From Arcobacter sp. F2176 (GTDB lineage Bacteria > Campylobacterota > Campylobacteria > Campylobacterales > Arcobacteraceae): DNA of 64,000 bases. The notes below the pieces were generated by a model that did no database searches, was not told where the DNA came from, and was given only the letters and a program-made list of their open reading frames with translations. Of the stretch, positions 18,922 through 27,943 are shown piece after piece. Numbering within the stretch: position 1 is the first letter of the stretch; each line of letters starts with the position of its first letter. The stretch covers positions 62,001 through 126,000 of the forward strand of contig NZ_PDJV01000009.1 of assembly GCF_004116465.1 (NCBI RefSeq), given 5' to 3'. Both the position numbers and the translations under genes were made by a program.

Positions 18922-19755
18922 ATGAAACAAAAACTTATTAGAAAGTGTCTTTTTCCAGCTGCTGGATATGGGACTAGATTTTTACCTGCTACAAAAGCAA
19001 CACCTAAAGAGATGTTACCAATACTTACTAAACCACTTATTCAATATGGAGTAGAAGAAGCAATTGCTGCTGGTATGGATACCATGGCAATAGTAACAGG
19101 ACGAGGTAAAAGAGCTATCGAAGATCATTTTGATATTTCTTATGAGTTAGAACATCAAATAAAAGGTACAAGCAAAGAACACTACTTAACTGAAATAAGA
19201 AGTGTAATAGAAAAGTGTACATTTTCATATACAAGACAAATAGAGATGAAAGGTTTAGGTCATGCTATTTTAACAGGTGGGGAAACTTTAATAGGCAATG
19301 AACCTTTTGCTGTAATACTTGCAGATGATTTATGTGACCATGAAGGAAGTGGAGTTTTAGCGCAAATGGTAGAGCTTTATGAAAAGTACAAATGCTCAAT
19401 CGTAGCCATTGAAGAAGTGCCAAGAGATGAAACATATAAGTATGGAGTAATAGAGGGTAAAGAGATAGAAGATGGTATTTTTATGATAAGCAATATGGTA
19501 GAAAAACCAGATCCTAAAGATGCTCCATCAAATCTTGCAATTATTGGAAGATATATTTTAACACCTGATATTTATGAAATAATAAAAAATACAAAACCAG
19601 GTAAAAATGGAGAACTTCAAATCACTGATTCTCTTATGATACAAGCAAAAGAGAATATGGTAATAGGATATAAGTTCAAAGGTAAAAGGTTTGATTGTGG
19701 AAGTATAGATGGTTTTGTAGAAGCTACAAATCATTTTTATAATAAAGCGAAATAA
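18922..19755 (+). CDS. galU: UTP-glucose-1-phosphate uridylyltransferase
   Basis: A 277-aa nucleotidyltransferase making UDP-glucose from UTP and glucose-1-phosphate. The nucleotide-binding signature FPAAGYGTRFLPATKATPKE lies near the N-terminus. The metal-binding acidic motif is ILADDLCDHEGSG. VEKPDPKDAPSNLAIIGRYIL and GKRFDCGSIDGFVEA are the usual GalU segments. It starts at ATG 18922. It is followed after 1 nt by pgi, giving a sugar-phosphate operon. Confidence 0.96.
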   Translation: MKQKLIRKCLFPAAGYGTRFLPATKATPKEMLPILTKPLIQYGVEEAIAAGMDTMAIVTGRGKRAIEDHFDISYELEHQIKGTSKEHYLTEIRSVIEKCTFSYTRQIEMKGLGHAILTGGETLIGNEPFAVILADDLCDHEGSGVLAQMVELYEKYKCSIVAIEEVPRDETYKYGVIEGKEIEDGIFMISNMVEKPDPKDAPSNLAIIGRYILTPDIYEIIKNTKPGKNGELQITDSLMIQAKENMVIGYKFKGKRFDCGSIDGFVEATNHFYNKAK

Positions 19756-19756
19756 G

Positions 19757-20953
19757 ATGAAATATAATAAAAACTTTTATCAAATAAAATCAAATAAAGA
19801 AATATTTGAAAAAATAGAAAAAGAGAAGGGTTATATTGGTTATTATAATCTTCCTTATCAAGATACAAGTGATATAAAAGAGTTTGCTAAAAGTGTAACT
19901 CAAAAAGATATAGTAGTTGTAGGAATTGGTGGAAGTTCTTTAGGAACTTTTGCTATTCATAAGTTTTTACAACACAAAGAAAATGATAAAAAGCTTCACT
20001 TTTTAGAATCTACTGACCCTTTAGATTTACAAAGAAGAATTAGTAAAATAAATCTAAATGATGCACTTTTTATAATAATAAGTAAGTCAGGAACAACAGT
20101 TGAAACAGTTAGTATCTTAAAGTATTTACATACACTTATAAATATAGATTCTAAAAATACCATATGCATAACAGAAAATGATAGTAAGCTAAAAACTTTT
20201 GCAAACTCTAGGGATATTAAAACCTTTGAAATCCCAAAAGATGTGGGTGGTAGGTTTTCTGTATTTTCAACTGTGGGACTTGTACCATTAGCAATTATGG
20301 GTTTGGATATAGATGAGTTATTAAGTGGTTGTAAAGAAGTAAGTGATAGCTTTTTTTCTAAAGATGAATATTATTCTTTACTTATGGAAAAAGCTAGATT
20401 TTTGGTTGAAAATAAAAATAGATTTAATATAAATGTTGTATTTTCTTATTCACTTTTGCTTGAGGGTTTTAATAAATGGTATGTTCAACTTTGGGGAGAG
20501 AGTTTAGGAAAGATAAATATAAATGGAACAAAACAAGCCTTAACACCTATTGGCTTAGTGGGACCAATTGACCAACACTCTTTTTTACAACTAATAGTTG
20601 AGGGTAAAAGGGATAAGACGGTTACCTTTATAAAAATAGAAGATTTTCAAGATGAGATGACCATTCCTGATTTATCTTTGGAGGGATTGGAAGAGTTAGA
20701 TTATTTAAATGATATTAAATTTAAAGATTTGATAAATAAACAAGCTGATGCAACAATTGAAGCAATAGGTACATTAGATGATATCCCTTGTGATGTGATA
20801 ACTATCCAATCACAAGATGAATTTAATATTGGGAAACTAATGTTTTCATATGAGTTATTAACTTCAATTGTAGGAAAATTTGTACAAATAAATACCTATG
20901 ACCAACCAGGTGTTGAAACAGGTAAAATCATCTTAAAAGAAAAACTAAAATAA
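19757..20953 (+). CDS. pgi: Glucose-6-phosphate isomerase
   Basis: A 398-aa phosphoglucose isomerase interconverting glucose-6-P and fructose-6-P. The SIS-fold motifs are VVVGIGGSSLGTFAIHKFL, IIISKSGTTVETVSIL and DVGGRFSVFSTVGL. The catalytic-region segment GPIDQHSFLQLIVEG is present, and the C-terminus has YDQPGVETGKI. It is shorter than the 550-aa E. coli enzyme but matches the compact Campylobacterota type. It sits between galU and the PLD-helicase gene with 1-nt spacers. Confidence 0.95.
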   Translation: MKYNKNFYQIKSNKEIFEKIEKEKGYIGYYNLPYQDTSDIKEFAKSVTQKDIVVVGIGGSSLGTFAIHKFLQHKENDKKLHFLESTDPLDLQRRISKINLNDALFIIISKSGTTVETVSILKYLHTLINIDSKNTICITENDSKLKTFANSRDIKTFEIPKDVGGRFSVFSTVGLVPLAIMGLDIDELLSGCKEVSDSFFSKDEYYSLLMEKARFLVENKNRFNINVVFSYSLLLEGFNKWYVQLWGESLGKININGTKQALTPIGLVGPIDQHSFLQLIVEGKRDKTVTFIKIEDFQDEMTIPDLSLEGLEELDYLNDIKFKDLINKQADATIEAIGTLDDIPCDVITIQSQDEFNIGKLMFSYELLTSIVGKFVQINTYDQPGVETGKIILKEKLK

Positions 20954-20954
20954 A

Positions 20955-23732
20955 GTGAACTCTCTTATTACAAATGGGTCTAATAGTAATTTTTATACCC
21001 ATTTAACAAAACTTTTAAGAGAATGTAAAAGCTACTATTTTTCTGTAGCTTTTATAAACTTCTCTGGAGTTCAACTTTTACTTGATAGTCTAGAGTTTTG
21101 TCAAAAAAATGGAATAAAAGGTAAAATCCTAACTTCCACTTATCTAAACTTTACCCAACCAAAAGCTTTAGAAAAACTACTTGAATATGAAAATATTGAG
21201 CTTAAAATATATGATACAAGTCATTTCCAAAAAGGTTTCCATACAAAGGCATATATTTTTGAGTTTGCAGATAATTACAAGATACTGCTTGGGTCTTCAA
21301 ATATAACTGCAAGTGCTTTTAAAAGTAATGTGGAATGGAATATAAAAACAGTCTCAAAAAAAGATGATATTTTTGCAAATGAGATATTAAGGGAATTTGA
21401 TATTTTATTTAAACAAAGTTTTGAAGTTGATAGTGGATTTCTAAATGATTATGAAAACTTTTATCATAAAAACAAAATAGAAGAGTTTTCTTATAAAAGC
21501 AGTTTTACACTAAATCGTATGCAAGAAGAGACTTTATATAACTTACAACATCTAAGAGATAAAAAACAAACAAAAGCCTTAGTGCTTGCAGCAACTGGTA
21601 CAGGGAAAACTTATCTTGCAGCTTTTGATGTAAAAGCATATAAGCCTAAAAGAGTTTTATTTATAGTTCATCGGGAAAATATTTTAATAAAAGCAAAAAA
21701 TAGTTTTGAGAAGATTATTTCAAATAAAACTATGGGTCTATATACAGGAAATAAAAAAGAGATTGATAAAGAGTATTTATTTACAACTATTCAAACGCTT
21801 AGTTCAAATTATGAGAACTTTTTAAAAGAGGAGTTTGATTATATAATTATTGATGAAGCTCACCATATCACAAGTCCTAGTTATGAAAAAGTTTGTGATT
21901 ATTTTGAGCCTAAGTTTTTATTAGGACTTACAGCTACTCCAAATAGAAGTGATGAGGGAAATATTTATGAAGTCTTTGATGAAAATATTGCTTGTGATAT
22001 AAGGCTTAGTGATGCTTTGGAGCATAGTTTAATCTCACCTTTTCATTATTATGGAATATGCGATATTGAATCAATTGATTATGAAAATATTGATATTTTA
22101 AATATATCACAGTTATCTAAAGCTTTGATGGTAAATAAAAGGGTCGATTATATTATTGAAAAGATGGATTTTTATTCCTTTGATGGTAAGAAAAGAAAAG
22201 CTTTAGCTTTTTGTGCTTCAAAAGAGCATGCAAACTTTATGGCTGAAGAGTTTAGCAAAAAAGGAATCATGTCTATTGGCTTAACAAGTGGTGACTCCAT
22301 AGAAAAAAGAGAAGAGTATATAAAAAACTTGGAAGATGATACTCATGACTTAGAAGTGATTTGTAGCGTGGATATTTTTAATGAAGGAATTGATATTCCC
22401 TCAATCAATAGTGTACTTTTTTTGCGACCAACAAACTCTTCAATAGTCTTTGTGCAACAACTTGGTCGAGGTTTACGAAAACATAAAAACAAAGAGTTCG
22501 TGACTATTTTAGATTTTATTGGTAATCACAATAGAGCTTATATGGTAGCCTTTGGATTATTAGGTGATAAGATTATAGATAAAGAGAGTTTGAAAATTGC
22601 ACTTTCAAATGATTTTGCAAATATTGCTCGTGCTTTTATTAGCATGGATGAGATATCTAAAAAAAGAGTATTGGAACAAATTGAAAAAGAGAATTTCTAT
22701 TCTATGAGGTATTTAAAACAAAAGTACTATGAGTTTAAATCTCTACTTTCAAATAAAATTCCTATGCTAGAAGATTATATTGCTTTTAGTGACCACATTA
22801 CTCCACTTGATTTTATTTCCGAGTCAAAATCATATATCGAGTTTTTACAAAAAGTTGAAGATAAAGATGAGATAAAAGCTTTATGCCAAGATGAAAATTT
22901 TATAAAAGCAATAAGATTTTTTGAGTTTTTATTACCCATAAAAAGAGTTTATGAGTTTGTTATTTTGAAGTATTTATTGACTCATAAATCCTGTGATGAA
23001 AAACAGATTTTTGATTTACTAAATAAAGAGTTAGATTTTGTTTCTAAGGATACAATAAAGCACTCTTTTAGATATCTAAATCAAGAGTTCTTTGATAAAT
23101 TACAAGTGCAAAGATATCTAAAACTTGTAGATTTAAAAGATGAAAAACTATTTATTACAAAAGAGTTTGAAAAGATATTAGAAAAAAATGAAGCAAAAAC
23201 TTTTGTGGAACATAGTTTAAATTATGGAATTATAACTTACAAACAAACTTTCAAAGAAAAGAATTATGGTTTACCATTTTTAAAACTTCATGAAAATTAC
23301 AACATGCTAAATATAGCTTTAGTATGTAATCTTGACAAAATACATACTTCCTTTAGAGGAAGTGGTTTTCTAAAGCATAAGGACGATTTCTTTTTATTTA
23401 TAACTTTACAAAAAGATAAGATGTCTAAGTCCTCAAAGTATAAAAACAATTTTTTAGATAAAAATTTGATTACTTATGTTAGTAAACCAAATATGAGTAG
23501 TGATAAAAGTGATGGATTAAGGCTAACTCAAAATATAAAATACAAAACAAGGTTGCATCTGTTTGTAAGAAAGATCTCCCATGAAGATAAAAAGGTTCAA
23601 CCCTTTATTTATCTGGGACGTTGTAATAGTAAATCTTATGATGGTAATAAACCTATAAATATAACTTTAGAGCTTGAAAGAGAAGTTCAAAATGGACTTT
23701 ATGAAGAGTTTACGAAGGTTTTAGAAGAGTAG
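20955..23732 (+). CDS. PLD-nuclease/DEAH helicase fusion (DUF3427-type)
   Basis: A 925-aa fusion. Residues about 1-170 are a phospholipase-D-like nuclease half-site, with HTKAYIFEF followed by GSSNITASAF. Residues about 185-560 are a superfamily 2 helicase with Walker A AATGTGKTYLAAF, Walker B IIDEAHHIT, TATPNRSDE and the motif VI region QQLGRGLRKHKNKEF. The C-terminal ~350 residues resemble the DUF3427 extension. Proteins of this layout are thought to act on DNA and are often met near restriction or defence genes; here it sits in a sugar-metabolism operon. GTG 20955 is the start, with no strong SD and one nucleotide after the pgi stop, so translation is probably coupled. Confidence 0.9.
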   Translation: MNSLITNGSNSNFYTHLTKLLRECKSYYFSVAFINFSGVQLLLDSLEFCQKNGIKGKILTSTYLNFTQPKALEKLLEYENIELKIYDTSHFQKGFHTKAYIFEFADNYKILLGSSNITASAFKSNVEWNIKTVSKKDDIFANEILREFDILFKQSFEVDSGFLNDYENFYHKNKIEEFSYKSSFTLNRMQEETLYNLQHLRDKKQTKALVLAATGTGKTYLAAFDVKAYKPKRVLFIVHRENILIKAKNSFEKIISNKTMGLYTGNKKEIDKEYLFTTIQTLSSNYENFLKEEFDYIIIDEAHHITSPSYEKVCDYFEPKFLLGLTATPNRSDEGNIYEVFDENIACDIRLSDALEHSLISPFHYYGICDIESIDYENIDILNISQLSKALMVNKRVDYIIEKMDFYSFDGKKRKALAFCASKEHANFMAEEFSKKGIMSIGLTSGDSIEKREEYIKNLEDDTHDLEVICSVDIFNEGIDIPSINSVLFLRPTNSSIVFVQQLGRGLRKHKNKEFVTILDFIGNHNRAYMVAFGLLGDKIIDKESLKIALSNDFANIARAFISMDEISKKRVLEQIEKENFYSMRYLKQKYYEFKSLLSNKIPMLEDYIAFSDHITPLDFISESKSYIEFLQKVEDKDEIKALCQDENFIKAIRFFEFLLPIKRVYEFVILKYLLTHKSCDEKQIFDLLNKELDFVSKDTIKHSFRYLNQEFFDKLQVQRYLKLVDLKDEKLFITKEFEKILEKNEAKTFVEHSLNYGIITYKQTFKEKNYGLPFLKLHENYNMLNIALVCNLDKIHTSFRGSGFLKHKDDFFLFITLQKDKMSKSSKYKNNFLDKNLITYVSKPNMSSDKSDGLRLTQNIKYKTRLHLFVRKISHEDKKVQPFIYLGRCNSKSYDGNKPINITLELEREVQNGLYEEFTKVLEE

Positions 23733-23753
23733 ATTATACTCTTCTAAATAAAA

Positions 23754-24866
23754 CTATTTTAATAAGTGCTCATACTTTTTATCAGTAAGTAGTTTTAGAA
23801 ATGCCACAAGTGCATCAACTTTTCTATCAGTTAATTTTTGTGCTTTTAATTCTTCTTTCGCAATAGTTTCTTCAACTTCTGGATCAGCCCATTTTTTACC
23901 AGTTTCTGGATTTATTGTTCGTTCTTGATTATTATATTTATCATAAAACTCAATAACAGTTCTTAACTCTTTAAATACACCATTATGCATATATGGACCT
24001 GTAACTGCTACATTTCTTAGTGTTGGAACTTTAAATTTCCCTTTTTGATTTACATCTGTAACTGTTGGATTTGCTAATAATCCTTCATCAGCACTTTTTG
24101 TACCACTTTTTTTATTTAAAGCATGATTTACAGGTACTCCAATATTGTGATATTGGAAGTTTGTAAATGTCTCACCTTCTTTATCTTCACCTTTTAAAAC
24201 ATGACAAGTTGAACAAGAGTTATTATTATTTGAGAAAAATAGAGCTTTCCCTAAATCTTCAAGTGGAGTTAAGTCATATTCATCTCTTAAATATCTATCA
24301 TATTTAGAATCAAATGGTGAAAATTCTGTTGTTCTTTCAAAGCTTGCGATACTTTTTGTCAAAGCTACAAAAGCTTTTTTAGGATCTTTGAATATGTCTT
24401 TTCCATAAATATCTTTGAAAGCACTTACATAATATGGATTTTCTAGTACTCTTTTCATAACCTCATTTTCATTTGGCATTTCCATTTCTACTGGATTTAA
24501 AGGTGGTCCTCCTGCTTGGTCTTCTAAAGTACTAGCTCTCCCATCCCAAAATTGTCCACCAACATAAGCTTTTTCTTTTTTGTCATAATGAAAGCTTGGT
24601 GTTTGATTCGCATATGATGCTGTTGGTGCATTTCTTCCACCAACTGATTTACCATTATCTCCCAATGATGCCATATTTGAAACACCATTTCCTCTATGGT
24701 CACTAAATCCCATATCAGGATTGTGACATGTTGCACAAGACATAGTTTTATTTTTTGATAGGTTTTTATCAAAAAATAGGCTTTTACCTAAGGTTTCTTG
24801 TGGGGTTAATTCACTACTGTACATGCTTACAAAAAGTAAACTTGCAATTAAAATCGATTTTGTCAT
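23754..24866 (-). CDS. Di-haem cytochrome c peroxidase family protein
   Basis: A 370-aa periplasmic protein with a signal peptide (MTKSILIASLLFVSMYSS) and two c-type haem sites, SCATCHNPDMGFSD and SCSTCHVLKG. It has the peroxidase-type segments FFDKNLSKN, GQFWDGRASTLEDQ and VPTLRNVAVTGPYMHNG. Bacterial members reduce H2O2 with electrons from small cytochromes; MauG-like members oxidise protein side chains. It is the last gene of the five-gene imelysin operon, with its ATG overlapping the fatty-acid hydroxylase gene by 4 nt. Confidence 0.92.
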   Translation of the reverse strand: MTKSILIASLLFVSMYSSELTPQETLGKSLFFDKNLSKNKTMSCATCHNPDMGFSDHRGNGVSNMASLGDNGKSVGGRNAPTASYANQTPSFHYDKKEKAYVGGQFWDGRASTLEDQAGGPPLNPVEMEMPNENEVMKRVLENPYYVSAFKDIYGKDIFKDPKKAFVALTKSIASFERTTEFSPFDSKYDRYLRDEYDLTPLEDLGKALFFSNNNNSCSTCHVLKGEDKEGETFTNFQYHNIGVPVNHALNKKSGTKSADEGLLANPTVTDVNQKGKFKVPTLRNVAVTGPYMHNGVFKELRTVIEFYDKYNNQERTINPETGKKWADPEVEETIAKEELKAQKLTDRKVDALVAFLKLLTDKKYEHLLK

Positions 24867-25780
24867 AATTGTCTCCTATTAAATAAGTTTCTGAAAGGAA
24901 AAAATAAAATACCTCTAATAGTTGTGTATTCTTTCATTTGTTCTTTTCTAAGTCCGAATTTTAAAACTTTTACATCTTTTGAGAGTTTTAAACTTCCAAA
25001 CATATAATCCCAAATAGCCAAATATCCTCCATAGTTTTTATCAAAGTGTTTATTACTATGGTGTATTTGGTGCTGCTTTGGGGAAATAAATATTTTTTCT
25101 AAATATTTACCATATGAGATTGGTACATGTGTATGTCTTAAGTTTGACCCTAAAAGGGAAAAAATAACAATAAATACATTTGCACCAAATATCATATAAA
25201 TATCAATCATAGCTCCAAAAAAATATACAAATATACCAGTTACAAAACCAACACTTAAACTATATCTTAGTCCAAAAAGTATATTTTCAACTGGATGAAC
25301 TCTGTAAAAAGTAAGTGGGTTTAGAACTTTTGCACTATGATGAACTTTGTGAAATTCCCATAAGAATTTTACTTCATGTAAAAGTCTATGTAATATATAC
25401 CTTGTAAAGTCACTACAAACAAAAAGAGCTAAGGTATATAAAAGTAGGGTTTCTTTATATGAAAAAAAAGTGTTTTGAACCATTCCAAAATTTAGATATA
25501 AAAATCTTGAAACAGCAAAAGCCACTGATTTTGCACTTAAAATAAATGGTATTAATAAAAAAACATTTATAAAGTATCCCAAAAAAAAGTAAGAGTAATC
25601 AAGTTTTGCACTTGGATGTAACCATAACTTTGATGACAATATTACTTTATTACTTTTTTTTGTATAGATAAAATATATAAATGTTATTAAAATTGATGAA
25701 ATAATATAAACCCAAAATATTCTTTTATTTGGATTTATAAGGTATTCAAATACGATTAGATCGTTCAAATCAATCTCCAT
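24863..25780 (-). CDS. Fatty-acid hydroxylase/sterol desaturase family membrane protein
   Basis: A 305-aa membrane protein with several hydrophobic helices and the three histidine clusters of the di-iron hydroxylase superfamily: HRLLHE, HKVHH and HQIHH. These bind a non-haem di-iron centre that hydroxylates lipid substrates. The substrate is unknown. It is embedded in an operon of haem proteins and imelysins, overlapping its neighbours by 11 nt and 4 nt. Such an enzyme is not part of the usual irpA-type operon, which makes the context noteworthy. Confidence 0.9.
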   Translation of the reverse strand: MEIDLNDLIVFEYLINPNKRIFWVYIISSILITFIYFIYTKKSNKVILSSKLWLHPSAKLDYSYFFLGYFINVFLLIPFILSAKSVAFAVSRFLYLNFGMVQNTFFSYKETLLLYTLALFVCSDFTRYILHRLLHEVKFLWEFHKVHHSAKVLNPLTFYRVHPVENILFGLRYSLSVGFVTGIFVYFFGAMIDIYMIFGANVFIVIFSLLGSNLRHTHVPISYGKYLEKIFISPKQHQIHHSNKHFDKNYGGYLAIWDYMFGSLKLSKDVKVLKFGLRKEQMKEYTTIRGILFFPFRNLFNRRQL

Positions 25781-26657
25781 CAGCCTCTAAAATTTTAGCT
25801 GTGATACTAAGTTGTTCAATCAAAGATAAAAAGTAAGATACATGAAGTTCATTTACTGCATCATACAAATCTTTTGAATTATTTTTTGCGCTTTTAAGAG
25901 CTTTGTTTAATAAAGCTTGTGCTTCTATAGTCTCTTTTTTTGCTCCATTTTCTTTCGCCATATTTGCAAAATTGTAATATTTTTGTTCACCTATAATCTC
26001 TTCATTTGCTTCTAATATAGCTACAATTGCTGCATTTGTATTATTACTTAAAATATACTCTTTTTCTTTATGGGGAACCTTTATTCTCCACTCTTTTAGT
26101 TTATAAGTACTAGCAATTAAAGTATTCATAACTAAACTATTTTCCCATAGGTCATCTTTTTTAGTTCTAGTTAAATAACCCTCATAAACTTCTTTTATAT
26201 CATCTAACTTAGAGATAATAGAATCAACAATAACATCTGCTATTGCTTTTTCTCTTTTTGTAATTGTTTTATCATTAAATAAAATATACTCTAAAGCATT
26301 TACCGTTTTAAATGAGTTTTTAAAAAGTGCAATTTGTGGTTCATCTTTTGAGTCAATAACTCTTTGCATTTGAACACTAAGATCTTCTTTTAGATTATGA
26401 AATACATCAATATATCTTGGAGTATCAATATAATTATCATCAATATCTCCTGCAAAATAAAATGCTTCAACTTTTTTCCATGATTTTATGAAAGTAGTAA
26501 AGTTTTGTGCAGAATAATCTTTTTTTAGAATTTGTGCATTTTTTATAGTATTGTCAACATTTACTATTGAAACATTTTTTAAAATAGAATCAAGCATAGT
26601 ATCTTTTGCAAATAATGACATGAAACTTATAATAAGTATCAAAAATATTTTTTTCAT
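25770..26657 (-). CDS. Imelysin-family protein (short, degenerate motif)
   Basis: A 295-aa exported protein (signal peptide MKKIFLILIISFMSLFA). It has imelysin-like helical content, including SWKKVEAFYFAGDIDDNYIDTP near the N-terminus and a C-terminal helical pair. The GxHxxE motif of imelysins is replaced here by NALEYILF, so the His is missing. It is therefore probably a non-catalytic or altered partner of the full-length imelysin two genes upstream. It shares one base with the DUF1111 gene and overlaps the hydroxylase gene by 11 nt. Confidence 0.8.
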   Translation of the reverse strand: MKKIFLILIISFMSLFAKDTMLDSILKNVSIVNVDNTIKNAQILKKDYSAQNFTTFIKSWKKVEAFYFAGDIDDNYIDTPRYIDVFHNLKEDLSVQMQRVIDSKDEPQIALFKNSFKTVNALEYILFNDKTITKREKAIADVIVDSIISKLDDIKEVYEGYLTRTKKDDLWENSLVMNTLIASTYKLKEWRIKVPHKEKEYILSNNTNAAIVAILEANEEIIGEQKYYNFANMAKENGAKKETIEAQALLNKALKSAKNNSKDLYDAVNELHVSYFLSLIEQLSITAKILEADGD

Positions 26658-27943
26658 TATAATCCTTTTAGAAACTCAATTAAAAGTTTCTTTTCTTTTT
26701 TATTTAAAGCAACATAATTTTCTTTTGCCTTTGTTGCTTCTCCTCCATGCCATAAAATAGCCTCTTGAAATGTATTCGCTCGTCCATCATGTAATAATCT
26801 ATAAGCTTTTCTTTCAACAGTATATCCCCACAATGGAGTTGTTCTAAATTCATTTTTTGAAGCTTGAAACTCACTTCTTCCATCACTTAAACCCTCTCCC
26901 ATATCATGTAATAAAAGATCCGAAAAAGTATAAATATCTGTACCGTCATTTGCTTTTAATGAGGGCACATGACAAGAAGTACATCCAATCTTAGAAAATA
27001 CTTCTATACCTTTTTCAAAGTTTTTACTTTTTGTTGGAGTATAAGTTGGAAGATTTTCTAAATAATAAGTAATTGCATCTAATCTTTCATCTGTAATATC
27101 TATCTCATCTCTAGCTTTTGGAGCTTTTAAACAAGCAGTTTGAGATTTAGTACAATTCTCACCTTTTAAAAGACTTGTTGTCAATCCCATATCATTAAAT
27201 GCTGCATTTGCTATTTGTTCTTTTACAAAAGCAACACTTGCTTTATATGTAAATCTCCCTAACTCTTCTTTTTTTGTAATTTTTGAGTAAACATAATTTG
27301 CTCTTCCACTTATTCCATCATGATTTGAATCATTTTCATCCACATTTGCAAGAATTGATTTTTCATCTATTTTTGAAAGCAAACCCATTCCATAAAGCGT
27401 TGGAGCAATTCTGTATGATATATTTGTTGAATTAGTAAGATGACCATAATTTAGATTTTTTAAAGTATATTTTGGTTTATAAATATAGTGTTCTTTATTG
27501 TCAAAAAAAAGTTTTATTTTCTCAAAGTCAATATTTACATTTGCTTCATATGGAACACCTTGTACCCCACTTATAGATATTTGAGCACCATAAACTGAAT
27601 CAGGAATAAAACCATCTCTTTTTAAAATATTTTTATGCAATTTTGAATTATCTGAGTCAATTGAAAGTTTTGGAATTAAAGACTTTGAAGCTTCATTTTT
27701 TTTATTGTATAAAACACCTCTTGCAGTGTTTGGGTGACATGCTATGCAAGCATTTGCATTAAACAAAGGTCCAAGACCATCCCTTGCAGTTGTGGCACTA
27801 GGTGCCTCAACCCAAGGAATAGTAAAAAAACTTCTTCCTAATATATATTTATCATAATCTTCATTATTCATCTCTTGTTGAGATGAATATAGAGTTGTTG
27901 TAAATAATAGTAAAAATGCTAAGAGATTAAAGTTTAGTTTCAT
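26657..27943 (-). CDS. DUF1111 di-haem oxidoreductase (irpA-operon type)
   Basis: A 428-aa periplasmic protein with a signal peptide and two CxxCH haem motifs, ACIACHPNTARG near residue 65 and GCTSCHVPSL near residue 320. C-terminal segments such as TTPLWGYTVERKAYRLLHDG and IEFLKGL match the DUF1111 family, often called thiol oxidoreductases in imelysin operons. It starts inside the end of the upstream imelysin gene (17-nt overlap) and ends on the start of the short imelysin. It probably passes electrons in an iron-linked periplasmic reaction. The substrate is unproven. Confidence 0.9.
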   Translation of the reverse strand: MKLNFNLLAFLLLFTTTLYSSQQEMNNEDYDKYILGRSFFTIPWVEAPSATTARDGLGPLFNANACIACHPNTARGVLYNKKNEASKSLIPKLSIDSDNSKLHKNILKRDGFIPDSVYGAQISISGVQGVPYEANVNIDFEKIKLFFDNKEHYIYKPKYTLKNLNYGHLTNSTNISYRIAPTLYGMGLLSKIDEKSILANVDENDSNHDGISGRANYVYSKITKKEELGRFTYKASVAFVKEQIANAAFNDMGLTTSLLKGENCTKSQTACLKAPKARDEIDITDERLDAITYYLENLPTYTPTKSKNFEKGIEVFSKIGCTSCHVPSLKANDGTDIYTFSDLLLHDMGEGLSDGRSEFQASKNEFRTTPLWGYTVERKAYRLLHDGRANTFQEAILWHGGEATKAKENYVALNKKEKKLLIEFLKGL

